A stretch of DNA of 64,000 nt, taken from Conchocele bisecta. Its lineage: Eukaryota > Mollusca > Bivalvia > Lucinida > Thyasiridae. Under the pieces are notes generated by a model, which saw only the letters and a program-made list of their open reading frames with translations, made no database searches and was not told where the DNA came from. How positions within the stretch are numbered: position 1 is the first letter of the stretch; every line of letters starts with the position of its first letter. Below are positions 31,891 through 42,850 of this stretch, one piece after another. Made by a program: the position numbers and the translations under genes. The stretch is taken from positions 50,856,131 through 50,920,130 of the forward strand of contig CM055268.1 of NCBI GenBank assembly GCA_029237695.1, given 5' to 3'.

Positions 31891-32027
31891 AAATGTTTCC
31901 TGCTCTTCGCGGCGAGGGTGCGAGCACTGAGGATGGTGGGAGGGTCCACATTGGGGCTGGGCAGTCCCTTAGCCAGGTACTCGGCCATATCAAGGGGTGA
32001 TTTGGTACTCCTGAAGCTCTTCATCGA
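31886..32027 (-). CDS. Host gene exon E
   Basis: Acceptor GTGTTTAG, donor CCCAC|GTAAGT, 142 bp. Phase 0 start, one base at the end. It encodes SMKSFRSTKSPLDMAEYLAK then GLPSPNVDPPTILSARTLAA then KSRKHFP. Clearly coding: GC-rich third positions compared with the AT-rich flank. Basic (many K/R), with a short Pro-rich linker. Confidence 0.85.
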
Positions 32028-32087
32028 CTAAACACAATTGGGTGTTATAGGAATAAAAAACATTTTAGTGAGAATGGATCGGCGTAT

Positions 32088-32666
32088 AGGCATCACGGGA
32101 CGGTTGAAAATAGCCAAAAGTGACTGCTTTTCTGAGGGCGGCGCGTGACTTATAAAAATCACCGCCTCTGACAATCAGTTAAGGAGGCTCTTGCGACAAA
32201 TGAAGTACAAATCGCGCGCCACAATAAAAATGCAGTAACCACATCAGTTGTGTTTAATTCATTTTTCAAAAAGTTACCCCACCCACCTATCAGAAATTTC
32301 AACACAACTGAATTTGTTGGAATTGTTCTCATGAAAATATGAGGCACAGATACTTTGCTATGTCTTGTTCTATCACTTGTAACACCACACCATTTCCTGA
32401 AAATTATTCCAAAGCGGGGTCATAACCACCTCAAATTTTCGCTACAAATGCCCGAAAAATACCTTAAATTCCGACGCGAAACCGTACCGGCGAGACAGAA
32501 TAGCATGCACCATTTTCCAAGATGTCAAAATCAACCGGAGCTAACATTCAGTTCCGTAGAAATATGCAATACACCTAGTCAAGCCTCCCAAAGTCAAGAA
32601 ATATTCATAAACCTATGTTTCTAGACACACTGGTGTAACTTACAGGGTCGGTAGTGAAGTATATAG
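32088..32666 (+). mobile_element. Dispersed 0.58 kb element, copy 1
   Basis: AGGCATCACGGGACGGTTGA at the left to TCGGTAGTGAAGTATATAG at the right. The same sequence occurs inverted at 39547-40163 over its whole length with about 85-90% identity by eye. The 89-codon plus frame inside is not matched by a frame in the other copy, so it is probably non-coding. Confidence 0.75.
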
Positions 32667-32667
32667 A

Positions 32668-33320
32668 CAAGAAACGAGGCAAAGCCACGAAGGCCAGGTT
32701 TTTTCCAAGCATAGACACTTGGATAACATAATTATACCCACTTTTTGTAGACTAGATGGCTGTGGCCTGCATGTCGCATGTAGATGGAAAAAGTTTAACC
32801 AAAAAACTTTAACCGGACACACGGACGTACGGACGGACGTTCTTACGGTACTATACTTATGTGGCTTATCACATGTTAAATATTAGCCACATAAAACGAT
32901 TTTTAGCCACATAAAAGGAATTTTTAGGTGGCTAATTGTAACCAAACCTAACCTTTACTAAGTCCATAACCCTGTGGGGCTAGCCACATAAGTATAGTAC
33001 CGTCAGGGCGGACAGACGGACGTATGCCAAAATGCCGACTATATCGCGCTTTCCGAAAGCGGGCGCGACAATGATGATAAACACCCATGTGAAGTATCAA
33101 GGTAATGGGTGAAGCAGTTGCAGAGATATAGTACACAAAAAAACTTTAACAACAAAATAGTAATTTGACCTTGACATTGGGCACAGGGGCCGCACGGTTG
33201 GGGGGTAGAATGAAAATATGGATGATGATGATAAACACCCATGTGAAGTTTCAAGGTAATGGGCGAAACAGTTGCAGAGATATAGTATAACGAAAAACTT
33301 TAACCAAAAAACTTTAACCA
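32668..33320 (+). mobile_element. Tandem-repeat element beginning GAAACGAGGCAAAGCC, copy 2
   Basis: ACAAGAAACGAGGCAAAGCC, GTGGCCTGCATGTCGCATG and a CGCGCTTTCCG hairpin, as in 4120-4640. Copy 2 differs in having MITE family D inserted in its GACG tract. Confidence 0.7.
32849..32999. mobile_element. MITE family D inside a GACG tract, copy 3 (complete TIRs)
   Basis: TACTATACTTATGTGGCTTA and AGCCACATAAGTATAGTA form inverted ends of 18 bp, bordered by GGACGGACGTTCTTACGG and CCGTCAGGGCGGACAGACGG. Confidence 0.85.
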
Positions 33321-33892
33321 GACGTACGTTGAAAAGTTAACGTTGAAAAAGTCAATTACGTAGAAATAATAGGTCAAGGTAAAAAAAATGGTCACATGTT
33401 GGATAGTTGTATATGGTGGGCACCCCTTGGTTATGAAGCTGTGAAAGTTTGGTGGTCCTAGGTGGTACAGTACCAAAGAAATGGACTTAAACACGAAAAG
33501 TTAACATTGTAAACGCGAAAAATTAACATTCAAAATGGCTAAGTCGACTGCGCTGAAAAAATGGGTTAAGTTCATAAAAAGGTAACATGTTGAACAGTGA
33601 TATGTGGTGGGCACCCCTTGGTTATGAAGCTGTGAAAGTTTGTTGGTCCTATGTGGTACAGTACCAAAGAAATGGACTTAAACACGAAAACTTAACATTG
33701 TAAACGCGAAAAGTTAACATTGAAAATGGCTAAGTCGACTGCGCGCAAAAAATGGGTCAAGTTAAAAAAAAGGTAACATGTTGGATAGTGATATGTGGTG
33801 TGAAAGTTTGTTGGTCCTATGTGCTACAGTAACAAAGAAATGGACGAAAACACAAAAACTTAACATTGATTGTGGACGCCGCCCGCCCGCCG
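33321..33892 (+). repeat. Tandem units of about 170 bp (GGTTATGAAGCTGTGAAAGTT)
   Basis: Three units, with AGTGATATGTGGTGGGCACC, CAGTACCAAAGAAATGGACTT and AACACGAAAACTTAACATTG. It ends GTGGACGCCGCCCGCCCGCC, as at 4812-4832. Confidence 0.7.
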
Positions 33893-34575
33893 CTCATCTA
33901 AGAGAAGTATCTCATCCAAGGGATACACCACATCCAAGGGAAATACCTCGTCCACGGAATATACTCTGTCCACCTCGTCCACGGAATATACTCCGTCCAA
34001 GGGAAATACCCCGTCCAAGGGATATACCCTGTCCAAGGGATATACCCTGTCTAAGTAACATACCTCATCAAAGGGATATACCCTGTCCAAGTGAAATACC
34101 TTGTCCAAGGGAAATACCCTGTCCAAGGGATATACCCTGTCCAAGTGAAATACCTCGTTCGTCCAAAGGAAATACCCCGTCCAAGGAATATACCCTGTCT
34201 AAGTCAAATATCTCGTCCAAGGGATATACCCCGTCTAATGAAAATACCCCGTCCAAATGAAATACCTCGTCCAAGGGAAATACCCCATCCAAGTGAAATA
34301 CCTCGTCCAAGGGAACTACCCCGTCCAAGTGAAATACTCCGTCCAAGTGAAATACCTTGTCCAAGGGAAATACCCCATCCAAGTGAAATACCTCGTCCAA
34401 GGGAACTACCCCGTCCAAGTGAAATACCCCGTCCAAGTGAAATACCTCGTCCAAGGGAAATACCCCATCCAAGTGAAATACCTGGTCCAAGTGAAATACC
34501 GTCCAAGTGAAATACCCCATCCAAGGGATATACCCTGTCCAAGTGAAATACCCCGCCCAAGGGATATACCAAATG
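33893..34575. repeat. 18 bp minisatellite (AAGTGAAATACCCCGTCC), about 37 copies
   Basis: Consensus AAG(T/G)GAAATACC(C/T)CGTCC. Because 18 is divisible by three, several frames stay open over 100-178 codons, giving hexapeptide repeats (PRPSEI, HLDGVF). There are no splice signals in keeping with the host gene, so it is not a protein. It lies in the intron between exons E and D. Confidence 0.9.
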
Positions 34576-34961
34576 TTGTTCATTCCTAATTCAAGTAATT
34601 CCATCCCAATTCTATTTCAAAGTAAATAAAATTATTTATTTTACTTTTCACAGCTTTTCCTAGATTTCAAGAAAAGTATACGTATACACCAATGCTCACG
34701 TGCATTTATTATATGATGTTTTACGTTAACATTGGTGAAGTAACATCCAAACAACCATGTGGTGCCAGGCAGAATGTTGCTCATTACAAATTGTAATTAA
34801 TTTCTTCACAATATTGAGTTTCTCGAATTTGAAATATTAAATCAACATAAAATTATTCTGAAGTTTAATCATGTCAAGTGCCTGGATGCATCTATTCGGA
34901 ATAAATGAAATTGCTCAGAATCATATAGGGTGTCTGGTCTAGTGAGACTCCACTGTATTAC

Positions 34962-35084
34962 CGTAAACATTTCCTCATCAGGGTGAGGCGACTGGTGTTG
35001 GGTGTTACTCAGGTTCGTTGATTGCTCTTGTACCCGCTGTAGGAGAAAGTCGGATAATTCTTCATACAGCTTCTTCACGTCTCC
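34962..35084 (-). CDS. Host gene exon D
   Basis: Acceptor TTCTGTTGCAG, donor TTTACG|GTAATA, 123 bp, phase 0 at both ends. It encodes GDVKKLYEELSDFLLQRVQE then QSTNLSNTQHQSPHPDEEMF and T. An amphipathic helix followed by a polar loop. The open frame runs past the donor for 31 codons, so the exact 3' border depends on the GTAATA donor, which is favoured because the phase then fits exon E. Confidence 0.8.
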
Positions 35085-35463
35085 CTGCAACAGAATATAA
35101 GGCCATAATAAATGTACTTTGGTTCTCAGAATGTGAAGTGGGAGGGCAGATTTTTTAAAAATATTTGTTTTGTTTGAGATGTTAGTCTCTGATTTTGTTT
35201 TAAGTTGCCAGATGTATATATGTTCTATAAAGTTACTATGAGCTCGTTAAACATGAAAAATCACCAGATTTTCGTCAAACATGATTGAATTAAGATATTT
35301 TGCATGGTAGTGTTTTTTATTGATCATAATGGTGAATTTACAGTATGATTTTATTTTATTTCTCAATGATGATAAAATGCTTGATGCGTAGGGATTATTC
35401 CGACGCAGCGATATCTGAGAACCAAAGTACTTTTTTATGGCCAAAATACATCATTTTTATTAT

Positions 35464-35660
35464 TGTGGCTGTGGCTGGAGAAATTGGGCTTATAGGTTTC
35501 GCAACCAGTGTAGAACCAGATCAGCACAGTCTGATCAGGAGCTGCACTGTTTGCCATTCCATCAATCAAACACATGCCATGAATCAGGCTACATGAGTGT
35601 TCTATTTGATCAGGAGCTACAGTGGTCACAACTCCTATAAACCTCATTTCACTAGTCACA
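35464..35660. mobile_element. MITE family A copy, right end grading into a minisatellite
   Basis: TGTGGCTGTGGCTGGAGAAA and GCAACCAGTGTAGAACCAGA at the left. The right arm CACAACTCCTATAAACCTCA ends in TCACTAGTCACAGTGGCTGT, the unit of the following array. Confidence 0.75.
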
Positions 35661-35945
35661 GTGGCTGTCACTAGTCAAAGTGGCTGTCACTAGTCACAGT
35701 GGCTGTCACTAGTCACAATGGATGTCACTAGTCACAGTGACTGTCACTATTCACAGTGGCTGTCACTAGTCACAGTGGCAGTCACCAGTCACAGTGGAAG
35801 TCACTAGTCACAGTGGTTGTCACTAGTCACAGTGACTGTCACTAGTCACAGTGGCAGTCACCAGTCACAGTGGCAGTCACTAGTCACAGTGGCAGTCACT
35901 AGTCACAGTGGCAGTCACTAGTCACAGTGGCAGTCACTAGTCATA
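35657..35945. repeat. 19 bp minisatellite (CACTAGTCACAGTGGCTGT), about 15 copies
   Basis: GTCACTAGTCACAGTGGC repeats with small changes (ACTGTC, CAGTCACC). It is bounded by two family A MITEs whose termini contain the same words (CTAGTCACAG, GTGGCTGTGACTGG). Confidence 0.9.
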
Positions 35946-36192
35946 GTGGCTGCGACTGGAGAAATGATGCTTATGGGATTGCGACCAGTATATATCCAGA
36001 TCAGCCTGTACATCCACACAGTCTGATCAGGATCTGCACTGTGCGCCATTCATCAATGAAACACCCACCATGCTTCTAAGAAGCAAAATGCATGTAGATC
36101 ACCATCAGGCTACATGAGTGCGATATTTGATCAGGAGCTACACCGTTCATATATTCCATAAGCCCCAATTCTCCAGTGACAACCACAATTAA
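35945..36192. mobile_element. MITE family A, complete copy
   Basis: AGTGGCTGCGACTGGAGAAA...GCGACCAGTATATATCCAGA to TCTCCAGTGACAACCACA. Confidence 0.8.
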
Positions 36193-36339
36193 CCTGACAT
36201 GGATGTGAAGTTCTCATTACAGACACCCAGAAGAGAAGCAATGCGTCATTAGCAACGAGTCACAATATATGCCTGCCAACGCATGGGCAGTAAAGTGGAA
36301 CAAGGGGAAATAACTCAAATCTTATTTATTTATTTAATG

Positions 36340-36540
36340 ACGCTTTAAATAGGGGTTTCCCGAAACAAAATGTAACCAAATACATTGTTATTGTGATAAA
36401 CCAGTGCAATAATACTAACCATAACTATTGGGACACTCTTCATTGTGGAAACCTTATAAAACATTATATATTTATAGGTGTTTCCCCGAATAAATTGTGT
36501 CCGAATATTTAGGGTTATTATGGTGCCCATTTATTTTCCT
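36340..36540. mobile_element. MITE family G (GGGTTTCCCGAAACAAA)
   Basis: GTTTCCCGAAACAAAATGTA, TTATTGTGATAAACCAGTGC and ACCATAACTATTGGGACACT recur at 61100-61245 and inverted at 48920-49065. The second part (36476-36540) restarts with GTGTTTCCCCGAATAAATTG. Confidence 0.65.
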
Positions 36541-36621
36541 AAAAGCGTGGGTACAAATATAATGAGAATGACAATGCAATGACAGCACATGCATGATCGC
36601 GTAATCTAACTGATTGATTAC

Positions 36622-36710
36622 CCCGGCGCTATGTACAGCCTGTGACAACTTGACAATCTTGTCGGTGATAGTCGCATCACCGGTCGCCGTCACAATCAGG
36701 TTCATCACAC
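36622..36710 (-). CDS. Host gene exon C
   Basis: Acceptor ATGTTTCAG, donor GCCGGG|GTAATC, 89 bp. Two starting bases complete a Gly codon from exon B, and the exon ends in phase 0. It encodes VMNLIVTATGDATITDKIVK then LSQAVHSAG. The frame stays open beyond the donor, but this border fits exon D. Confidence 0.8.
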
Positions 36711-37334
36711 CTGAAACATAACACAAGCAGTACTCTAGATCATAGGTGGAAGACTCGGACCTGTTCTATATATAGAACATAGTACTGTACAAGACCCAAG
36801 TGTGTGGGGTAATGGATTTTGGATCAGCTGAATATTTACACATTAAAGGTACATGCCCACTCAGTAGGCACAAAATGTTCTTTATATCAGAGACATCATC
36901 TGAAACATTTTCTGGCAAAATAAACATTCATTCACCGTTACTGCGCGTAATGATTGGCATTATTATACATTTTATATCAGACGAATATTCCAACGCTGAT
37001 ATCAGGGGCGATAACCGTGTTTCCTTCAAATGTTAACGGACATTACTATTTATTATCTGTATTTATTTTTTGATGTGCAATGATCATACATTATACTCTG
37101 TCAAAAAACGCATTTAATTATAATAAATAATTAAAAAATATCACGCCTCATTTGCATATCAAAATAGCCTAATACCACCGCGAGTCACTATCAGTAAAAT
37201 AAATATTACTAAATGATTATATCTGTATAGCGGGCACTCGTAATTTGAACTGGTGGATTAGTGACACAATTATACATTGATTTAATTCCTATAAAGAACA
37301 TGTTGTGCCTACTGAGTGGGCATGTACATTTAAC

Positions 37335-37545
37335 CCGGTTTTCAAACAGTGTAGATCCTGATGAGACGGCTCGTGACGAGCATCAGGATCTGCACGTTTT
37401 GCAAGTAATTTTCTTCTTTCTTTAAAAAAACAACACCCTTTTCTTATAAATGAACTAATTTGAAAATCATTTTGTGACGATTGTATTGGTCGGAAAATTA
37501 ACGTATCAAAATCTATTTCAGTAGTTAGGGGTGAAAGAGTTAATA
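37335..37545. mobile_element. MITE family F copy
   Basis: AGTGTAGATCCTGATGAGAC, CTCGTGACGAGCATCAGGATC, then AACAACACCCTTTTCTTATAAATG and GAAAATTAACGTATCAAAATC. Confidence 0.7.
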
Positions 37546-37731
37546 CTTTCCGTGCCAACATATACTTTGGAAGCGAAATGAGAGAAAAATTTGGAAAATA
37601 TTTAATTACTTTTATAGGAGTATTATGCATGCAATGGGTTACGGGATGCAGGAGAACAACTAGAAACGTATGTAATGAATAACAAGAAAATGTGGTCTGT
37701 TGGAACACAAATGTTCCCAATGGCAGTTTGT

Positions 37732-37868
37732 TTGTTTGTTTGTTGGGGTTTAACGAACTATCATCAGCTAAGGTCATTTAAGGTCGGGTCAATGGGTTCA
37801 GTACTAAATCCCATATATTACCTGTACAAATAAGGAGAAAATCCCAAAATCAGAAATGAATATTTACA
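37732..37868 (-). mobile_element. Mollusc-type SINE, 5'-truncated copy
   Basis: On the minus strand it ends GACCTTAAATGACCTTAGCT...GTTAAACCCCAACAAACAAA, an AAC-rich tail. The upstream part ATATTCATTTCTGATTTTGGG matches other copies. Confidence 0.7.
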
Positions 37869-37872
37869 ATAA

Positions 37873-39415
37873 ACAAGAGGGCCATGATGGCCCTAATTCG
37901 CTCACCTGACCAGAGGAGAATGTGACATTGAGTTCATACGTGTTTTTAGATGGCGGTCATCTGGGATTAAGCGATGACTCTCATTTTACCAAATATGAAA
38001 ATGCTTCACTCCAGGATCTTAACTTACTATAAAGTTTGGTCAGCATCGGCCATGTGGTTCCTGAGAAAAAGACGTTCAAAATCTTGAATAAATGGACCTT
38101 TTGGAGGCCATTATGGATGACATGATCAACCGATTCCGACTAATATTGCACCAGAGCAATCGCCTCATCGTTACCTTCAATTTGATATATGACATGAGCA
38201 TATTTTGTCAAAAATAAAATTCGACCCCACGGGCCACGCCCATTTTTGACCACGGGGTCACCATTTTAACACCTTTGAAAGAGCATTCTACGTCGATCAT
38301 TCCTACCAAGTTTCGTCGAAATCCGGCTGGCAGTTCATGAGAAGAAGATTTTTTAAGAATTTGTGCTATTTTTAGATGGCGGCCATCTTGGATTAGCGAC
38401 GACCTCCGTTTTAACAAATTTGAAAAGGTTTCACCCATGGACCATAACTGTGAAGTTTGGCCACCATGGGCCAAGCGGTTCGTGTGAAGAAGAATTTTGA
38501 AATTTCTAATATTTAAAGAACGACCTTTTGACCTTTCGGCGGCATTCTTGGATGACATGACCATCCAATTTTGATAAAATAATGTACCAGAGCGATCGTC
38601 TCTTTGATACCTTCGATTTGATATAGACATGACCATATTTGGTAAAAAATTAAATTTGACCCCAATTTGACCCCACGGGCCACGCCCATTTTTGACTCCG
38701 GGGTCAGCATTTTCACAACTTTGAAAGAGCATTGTAAATCGATCATTCCTACCAAGTTTAGTCCAAATCCGGCCAGCGGTTTATGAGAAGAAGATTTTTT
38801 AAGAATTTATGCTATTTTTAGACGGCGGCCATCTTGGATTAGCGATGACCTCCATTTTAACAAAACTGAAAAGGCTTCACCCATGGACCATAACTGTTAA
38901 GTTTGGCTACCATGGGCAAAGCGGTTCATGTGAAGAAGAATTTTGAAATCTCTAATAAAAGAACAACCTTTTGACATTTCGGCGGGCATCTTGGATGACA
39001 TAACCATCCGATTTCGACAAAAAATGTACCAGAGTGATCGCATCATTGATACCTTCGATTTGATATATAACATGACCATATTCGGTCAAAAATAAAATTT
39101 GACCCCAATTTGACCCCATGCCCATTTTTGACCCCGGGATCACCATTTTAACCCCGGGATCACCATTTTCACAACTTTGAAAGAGCATTGTACATCGATC
39201 ATTCCTACCAAGTTTCGTCGAAATCCGACTAGCGGTTTACGAGAAGATTTTTTAAGAATTTATGCTATTTTTAGACGGCGGCCATCTTGGTTTAGCGATG
39301 ACCTCCATTTTAACAAATCTGAAAAGGCTTCACCCATGGACCATAACTTTTAAGTTTGGCTACCATGGGCTAAGCGGTTCATGTGAAGAATAATTTTGAA
39401 ATCTCTAATAATGAA
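37873..39415 (+). mobile_element. Element with 440 bp tandem units, 5' hairpin GGGCCATGATGGCCC
   Basis: ACAAGAG, hairpin GGGCCATGATGGCCC (37879-37893), then TCGCTCACCTGA. Units of about 440 bp contain TTTAGATGGCGGCCATCTTG, TGACCTCCATTTTAACAAAT, ACCATAACTGTGAAGTTTGG, CCACGGGCCACGCCC and GAGCATTGTACATCGATCAT. The usual 3' end TCAGGTGAGCTAAAAA is missing here. Complete copy at 62152-62898. Confidence 0.8.
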
Positions 39416-39546
39416 TTTTAGATAAAGCTTCTGTATTAGATATTCATTCCTCCATGAACCTTAGAAACTTGAATATAACAGAAGAAATTTAAATCATTAC
39501 TTTTACCACAGTGGGCAGCTAGCTGTAAAAAAGGGGTGGACGATTT
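39416..39546 (+). repeat. First part of a tandem array interrupted by the next element
   Basis: TATTAGATATTCATTCCTCC and CAGAAGAAATTTAAATCATT match units at 40204-40290 and 40365-40460, on the far side of the inserted element. Confidence 0.7.
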
Positions 39547-40163
39547 TCTATATACTTCACTACCGACCATGTAAGTTACACCAGTGTCTAGAAAAATAGG
39601 TTTATGAATATTTCTTGACTTTGGGAGGCTTGACTAGGTGTATTTTTTAGAGTATTTCATAATTCTACGAAACTAAATGTTAGCTCCCGTTGATTTTGAC
39701 ATCTTGGAAAATGGCGCATGCTATGCTGTCTCGCCGGTACGGTTTCGCGTCAGAATTTAAGGTATTTTTTAGGCATTTGTAGCGAAAATTTGAGGTGGTT
39801 ATGACCCCGCTTTGAAATAATTTTCAGGAAATGGTGTGGTGTTACAAGTGATAGAACAAGACATAACAAAGTCTCTGTGCCTCATGTTTTCATGAAAACA
39901 ATTCCGACAAATTCAGTCGTGTTGAAATTTCTGGCCAAAAATAGGTGGGTGGGGTAACTTTGTAAAAAATTAATTGAACACATCTGATGCGGTTACTGCA
40001 TTTTTATTGTGGCGCGCGATTTGTACTTCATTTGTGAGTATTTTGCAATACTTGTCGCAAGAGCCTCCTTAACTGATTGTGAGAGGCGGTGATTTTTATA
40101 AGTCACCCGCCGTCCTCAGAAAAGCAGTCAATTTTGGCTATTTTCAACCGTCCCGTGATGCCT
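39547..40163 (-). mobile_element. Dispersed 0.6 kb element, copy 2 (inverse of 32088-32666)
   Basis: CTATATACTTCACTACCGAC to CCGTCCCGTGATGCCT. It interrupts a tandem array, so its outer borders can be seen. It has an extra AAAAATA near 39640 and a 24 bp duplication (TTGCAATACTTG) near 40050 compared with copy 1. Confidence 0.75.
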
Positions 40164-40520
40164 TACCAATATGGACACCGGCGGCCATCTTGAATTTGCC
40201 ATACAACTTCTATATCAGATATTCATTCCTCCATGACCCATAGAACTTTGTATATAACAGAAGAAATGTAAATCATTACTTTTATTGAAATTTAGCTGAA
40301 CTTGTATACTGTGTGTATTTGTTTTCCAATATGGCCGCCGGCGGCCATCTTGGAATTGAGATACAACTACTGTATTTGATATTCATTCCTCCATGATTGT
40401 TAGAAGCTAGCATACAACACAAGAAATGGGAATCATAAGTTTAATTGAAATTTAATTCAACACATAATTTCAAGATGGCCGCCGGCAGCCATCTTGAATA
40501 TGATATAGAGCATGTGTCTT
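40164..40520 (+). repeat. Tandem array with GGCGGCCATCTTG, about 150 bp unit
   Basis: CGGCGGCCATCTTGAATTT, CGGCGGCCATCTTGGAATT and CGGCAGCCATCTTGAATAT at about 40179, 40339 and 40481. Between them lie GATATTCATTCCTCCATGA and ACAGAAGAAATG. Confidence 0.8.
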
Positions 40521-40689
40521 GGGATAAAAAACTTTCTATGGTCCTCAGGAACTTCCATACCAAAGGGGACCTTTGCATACTGATGTGAAGTCAAACCCCT
40601 GCACTTAAGAAGCCTACTATAAACCTCATCTACAAATCAGGGCAACTGCGATTAGGTTGTTACAGTGTGATCAGAACCAACACTGACCA

Positions 40690-41460
40690 CCATCAAGTCA
40701 ATGCTGGATCATTACTTCCACTAGTAAATATATCTAGATCAAACTCATCTGGCAACTGTGCAAATTTCCAAGTCATTTGCTGTTGAGCGCAGCAGCCGCA
40801 TGGATGGGCTAAAGAATGAAAATATGGATGATGACAAATAAGCATATAATGTTTCAAGCCAATCTGACAGACGGATAGACGGACAAGGTGGTGACTATAT
40901 GTACCCCAAATATTATTTGGGGGTAAATAAAACGTCATCATGTCCTACCAGCAAATGTTAATGATAAATTATGTCATCTCCCATGAGGATAGTCGTTCAA
41001 CACGGAAGGGATCAGTGGAACTAGAGAGTATGTTCGTAAAACATGGATATGCCCCCATGGCATACTGGACTCTATTGTGTATAAGAAAGAAAAATTTCAA
41101 TTTACAAACTTTTTGACATAAGTGTTTCAGCACCATTTTAAAGGTCACAAAGGTCAAGGTCATGTCATTGGTGGTTCGATTCCGTCACACATGTTCAGGT
41201 GAATGAACTGTCCAAATATTAAAACAATCCTTCAAGTAATAGTAAAGATATTACATGATGGAGAAACTCTTCCAAACTTTTGACTTTTCGACGTAAATGT
41301 ACACGGACGGACATACAGACGGACGTAAGTACGGATGGAACATAAAGAGCAACGCAATATACCCCTTGTTATCACATAAGGCACTGAGCCCTTCAGCTAT
41401 AAATGCGCTACAGAAGCTAGCTATAATCAAAACAATATATATTAAATGGACGTGACTAGC
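40690..41460. repeat. Degenerate tandem-array element pieces with GACGGAC tracts
   Basis: GAATGAAAATATGGATGATG (40816), GACGGATAGACGGACAAGG then a CCCCAAATATTATTTGGGGGT hairpin (40902-40922), and CACAAAGGTCAAGGTCATGT (41147). It ends with ACGGACGGACATACAGACGG (41302). Related copy at 48050-48480. Confidence 0.6.
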
Positions 41461-41487
41461 ATTTTTTAAAAGGGGGTTCGACTTCAG

Positions 41488-41572
41488 CTGTGAAGAAACC
41501 AAAATCTGTAAGGGGTCCAGGGATTGCCCCTGGACCCCTTTCAGATTTTGGTTGCTTCACAGTCCAGGAAGG
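41488..41572. repeat. Hairpin with 39 bp arms
   Basis: CTGTGAAGAAACCAAAATCT...GGGGTCCAGG and the inverse CCTGGACCCC...GATTTTGGTTGCTTCACAG around GATTGCC. Confidence 0.85.
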
Positions 41573-41599
41573 TGTGTGTAGCCAATTGCTAAATTTGGG

Positions 41600-42345
41600 C
41601 ATGTTTATACAACAACTAGCTCCTGGGCAAGTGCTTTGGGTCAGTTTCAGAAGCGTATTTCTGTAAATTGGCATCTTACAATATCTTTGCCGCTGCTACT
41701 TGTCTGTGTTTTGTGTTTTGTTAGTAGGGCATTTGAATAACATAATGTCTGCTCATTCATGCACTGAAAATAGGACGTTATTTATATCAAATATTTCCTG
41801 CTGGCTCCCAAAAAGAGGTGTTCGTACGAAACCATCGAACCTCCCAACACTGCCCTTGTATTACATATTACTTCTGTAGTTAGTCCGAATATTCTGCGGA
41901 GAAATTTGAATCGAACCAAATTTAAACAACGTTCGATTCCGTCCGATTAAAAAATCTCTGCAGAATGTTCAGACGAACTACATGAGTAATGCTGCTAAAT
42001 TTGATATTGTTCGACTCGTAGTGTTAATGGCTGGAACAGGGTCATCATTAAAAGGAAGAAAGTGCAGTCGTATTGATGAAAAATAAGATTTACCCCGAGA
42101 CCTCATGGGTGCCGCCGTTAATCCAGTGTAAACAATAGACCATGTGATCTCATACCCTGATTACAAGCTGCTATGTTGCTATGTGATTTAACCCTTTAAA
42201 CCCTACAGATCGTAAAGCCAACACTTGCAAAGCCATCTCATCAGGATCTGCAGTGATTGTCAGTATTTTTCATAAATTTAAAAAAATACACCATATCTGA
42301 TTCATGGAATAGTGCAGAAATGAGCATGGAAATTTCAATGTCAGG
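41600..42345. other. No gene or repeat identified with confidence
   Basis: Contains an imperfect inverted pair: CCGAATATTCTGCGGAGAAATTTG (41886) and AAAATCTCTGCAGAATGTTCAGACG (41950), probably an old foldback. 42220-42330 has family F words (CATCTCATCAGGATCTGCAG). Confidence 0.4.
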
Positions 42346-42499
42346 GCCCGGTTGTTCAAAACACCAGTTAGCTTAACGAACTGTTAAATCCTTAACGGAC
42401 TGTTAAATCCTTAACTGAATGGTTAAAATCTCTGTTAAAACAGAGATTTTAACCATTCAGTTAAGGATTTAACAGTCCGTTAAGCTAACGGATGTTTTG
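42346..42499. mobile_element. MITE family E, compact copy
   Basis: GCCCGGTTGTTCAAAACACC...GGTTAAAATCTCTG and its inverse, ending GCTAACGGATGTTTTG. 154 bp, an almost perfect hairpin at CTGTTAAAACAG. Confidence 0.9.
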
Positions 42500-42850
42500 C
42501 TTATGTGAGTAAGTAAAGTGACCAGTGTAGCTTGTGATCAAATAGCACACTCCTGTACCCTGATAATAATCTATATTTAACAGTGAAGGTTCTGATCAAA
42601 CTGTGCAGATGCTGGTCGCATAACTCATAAGCCCCATTTCTTTGGCTTTTCAGACGTGGGGTGTATGCAAAACAAAGCACCATTCACACATTGTGGCCAA
42701 ATATTTATAAAATTGGTAACACCGGTAAAGTGGTTCATTAGTTATTAAGACACGAGGTGTCCCTAACAGTACAGTACACACTTACGTACGTATGCACGTA
42801 CATACATGAACTAATGCAATATCCCCTCTTGTCAATTGGCGAACCGATAA
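42500..42850. repeat. Fragment of MITE family A and an element 3' end
   Basis: GTGACCAGTGTAGCTTGTGATC and GTCGCATAACTCATAAGCCCC are family A pieces. 42770-42845 has CACACTTACGTACGTATGCACG and ATATCCCCTCTTGTCAATTGGCG, as at 24.8 kb. Confidence 0.55.

Noticed and set aside
34068..34604. 178-codon minus frame and 139/160-codon plus frames
   Set aside because: They are the 18 bp minisatellite read in frame. There are no start context, splice sites or non-repeat sequence.
37289..37777. 162-codon minus frame as a gene
   Set aside because: Spans MITE family F and a SINE tail, with no conserved motif or splice signal.
38208..38732. 174-codon minus frame in the 440 bp units, and related frames at 62.3-63.9 kb
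   Set aside because: The frames recur because the units are repeated. They change frame between copies and end at unit borders.
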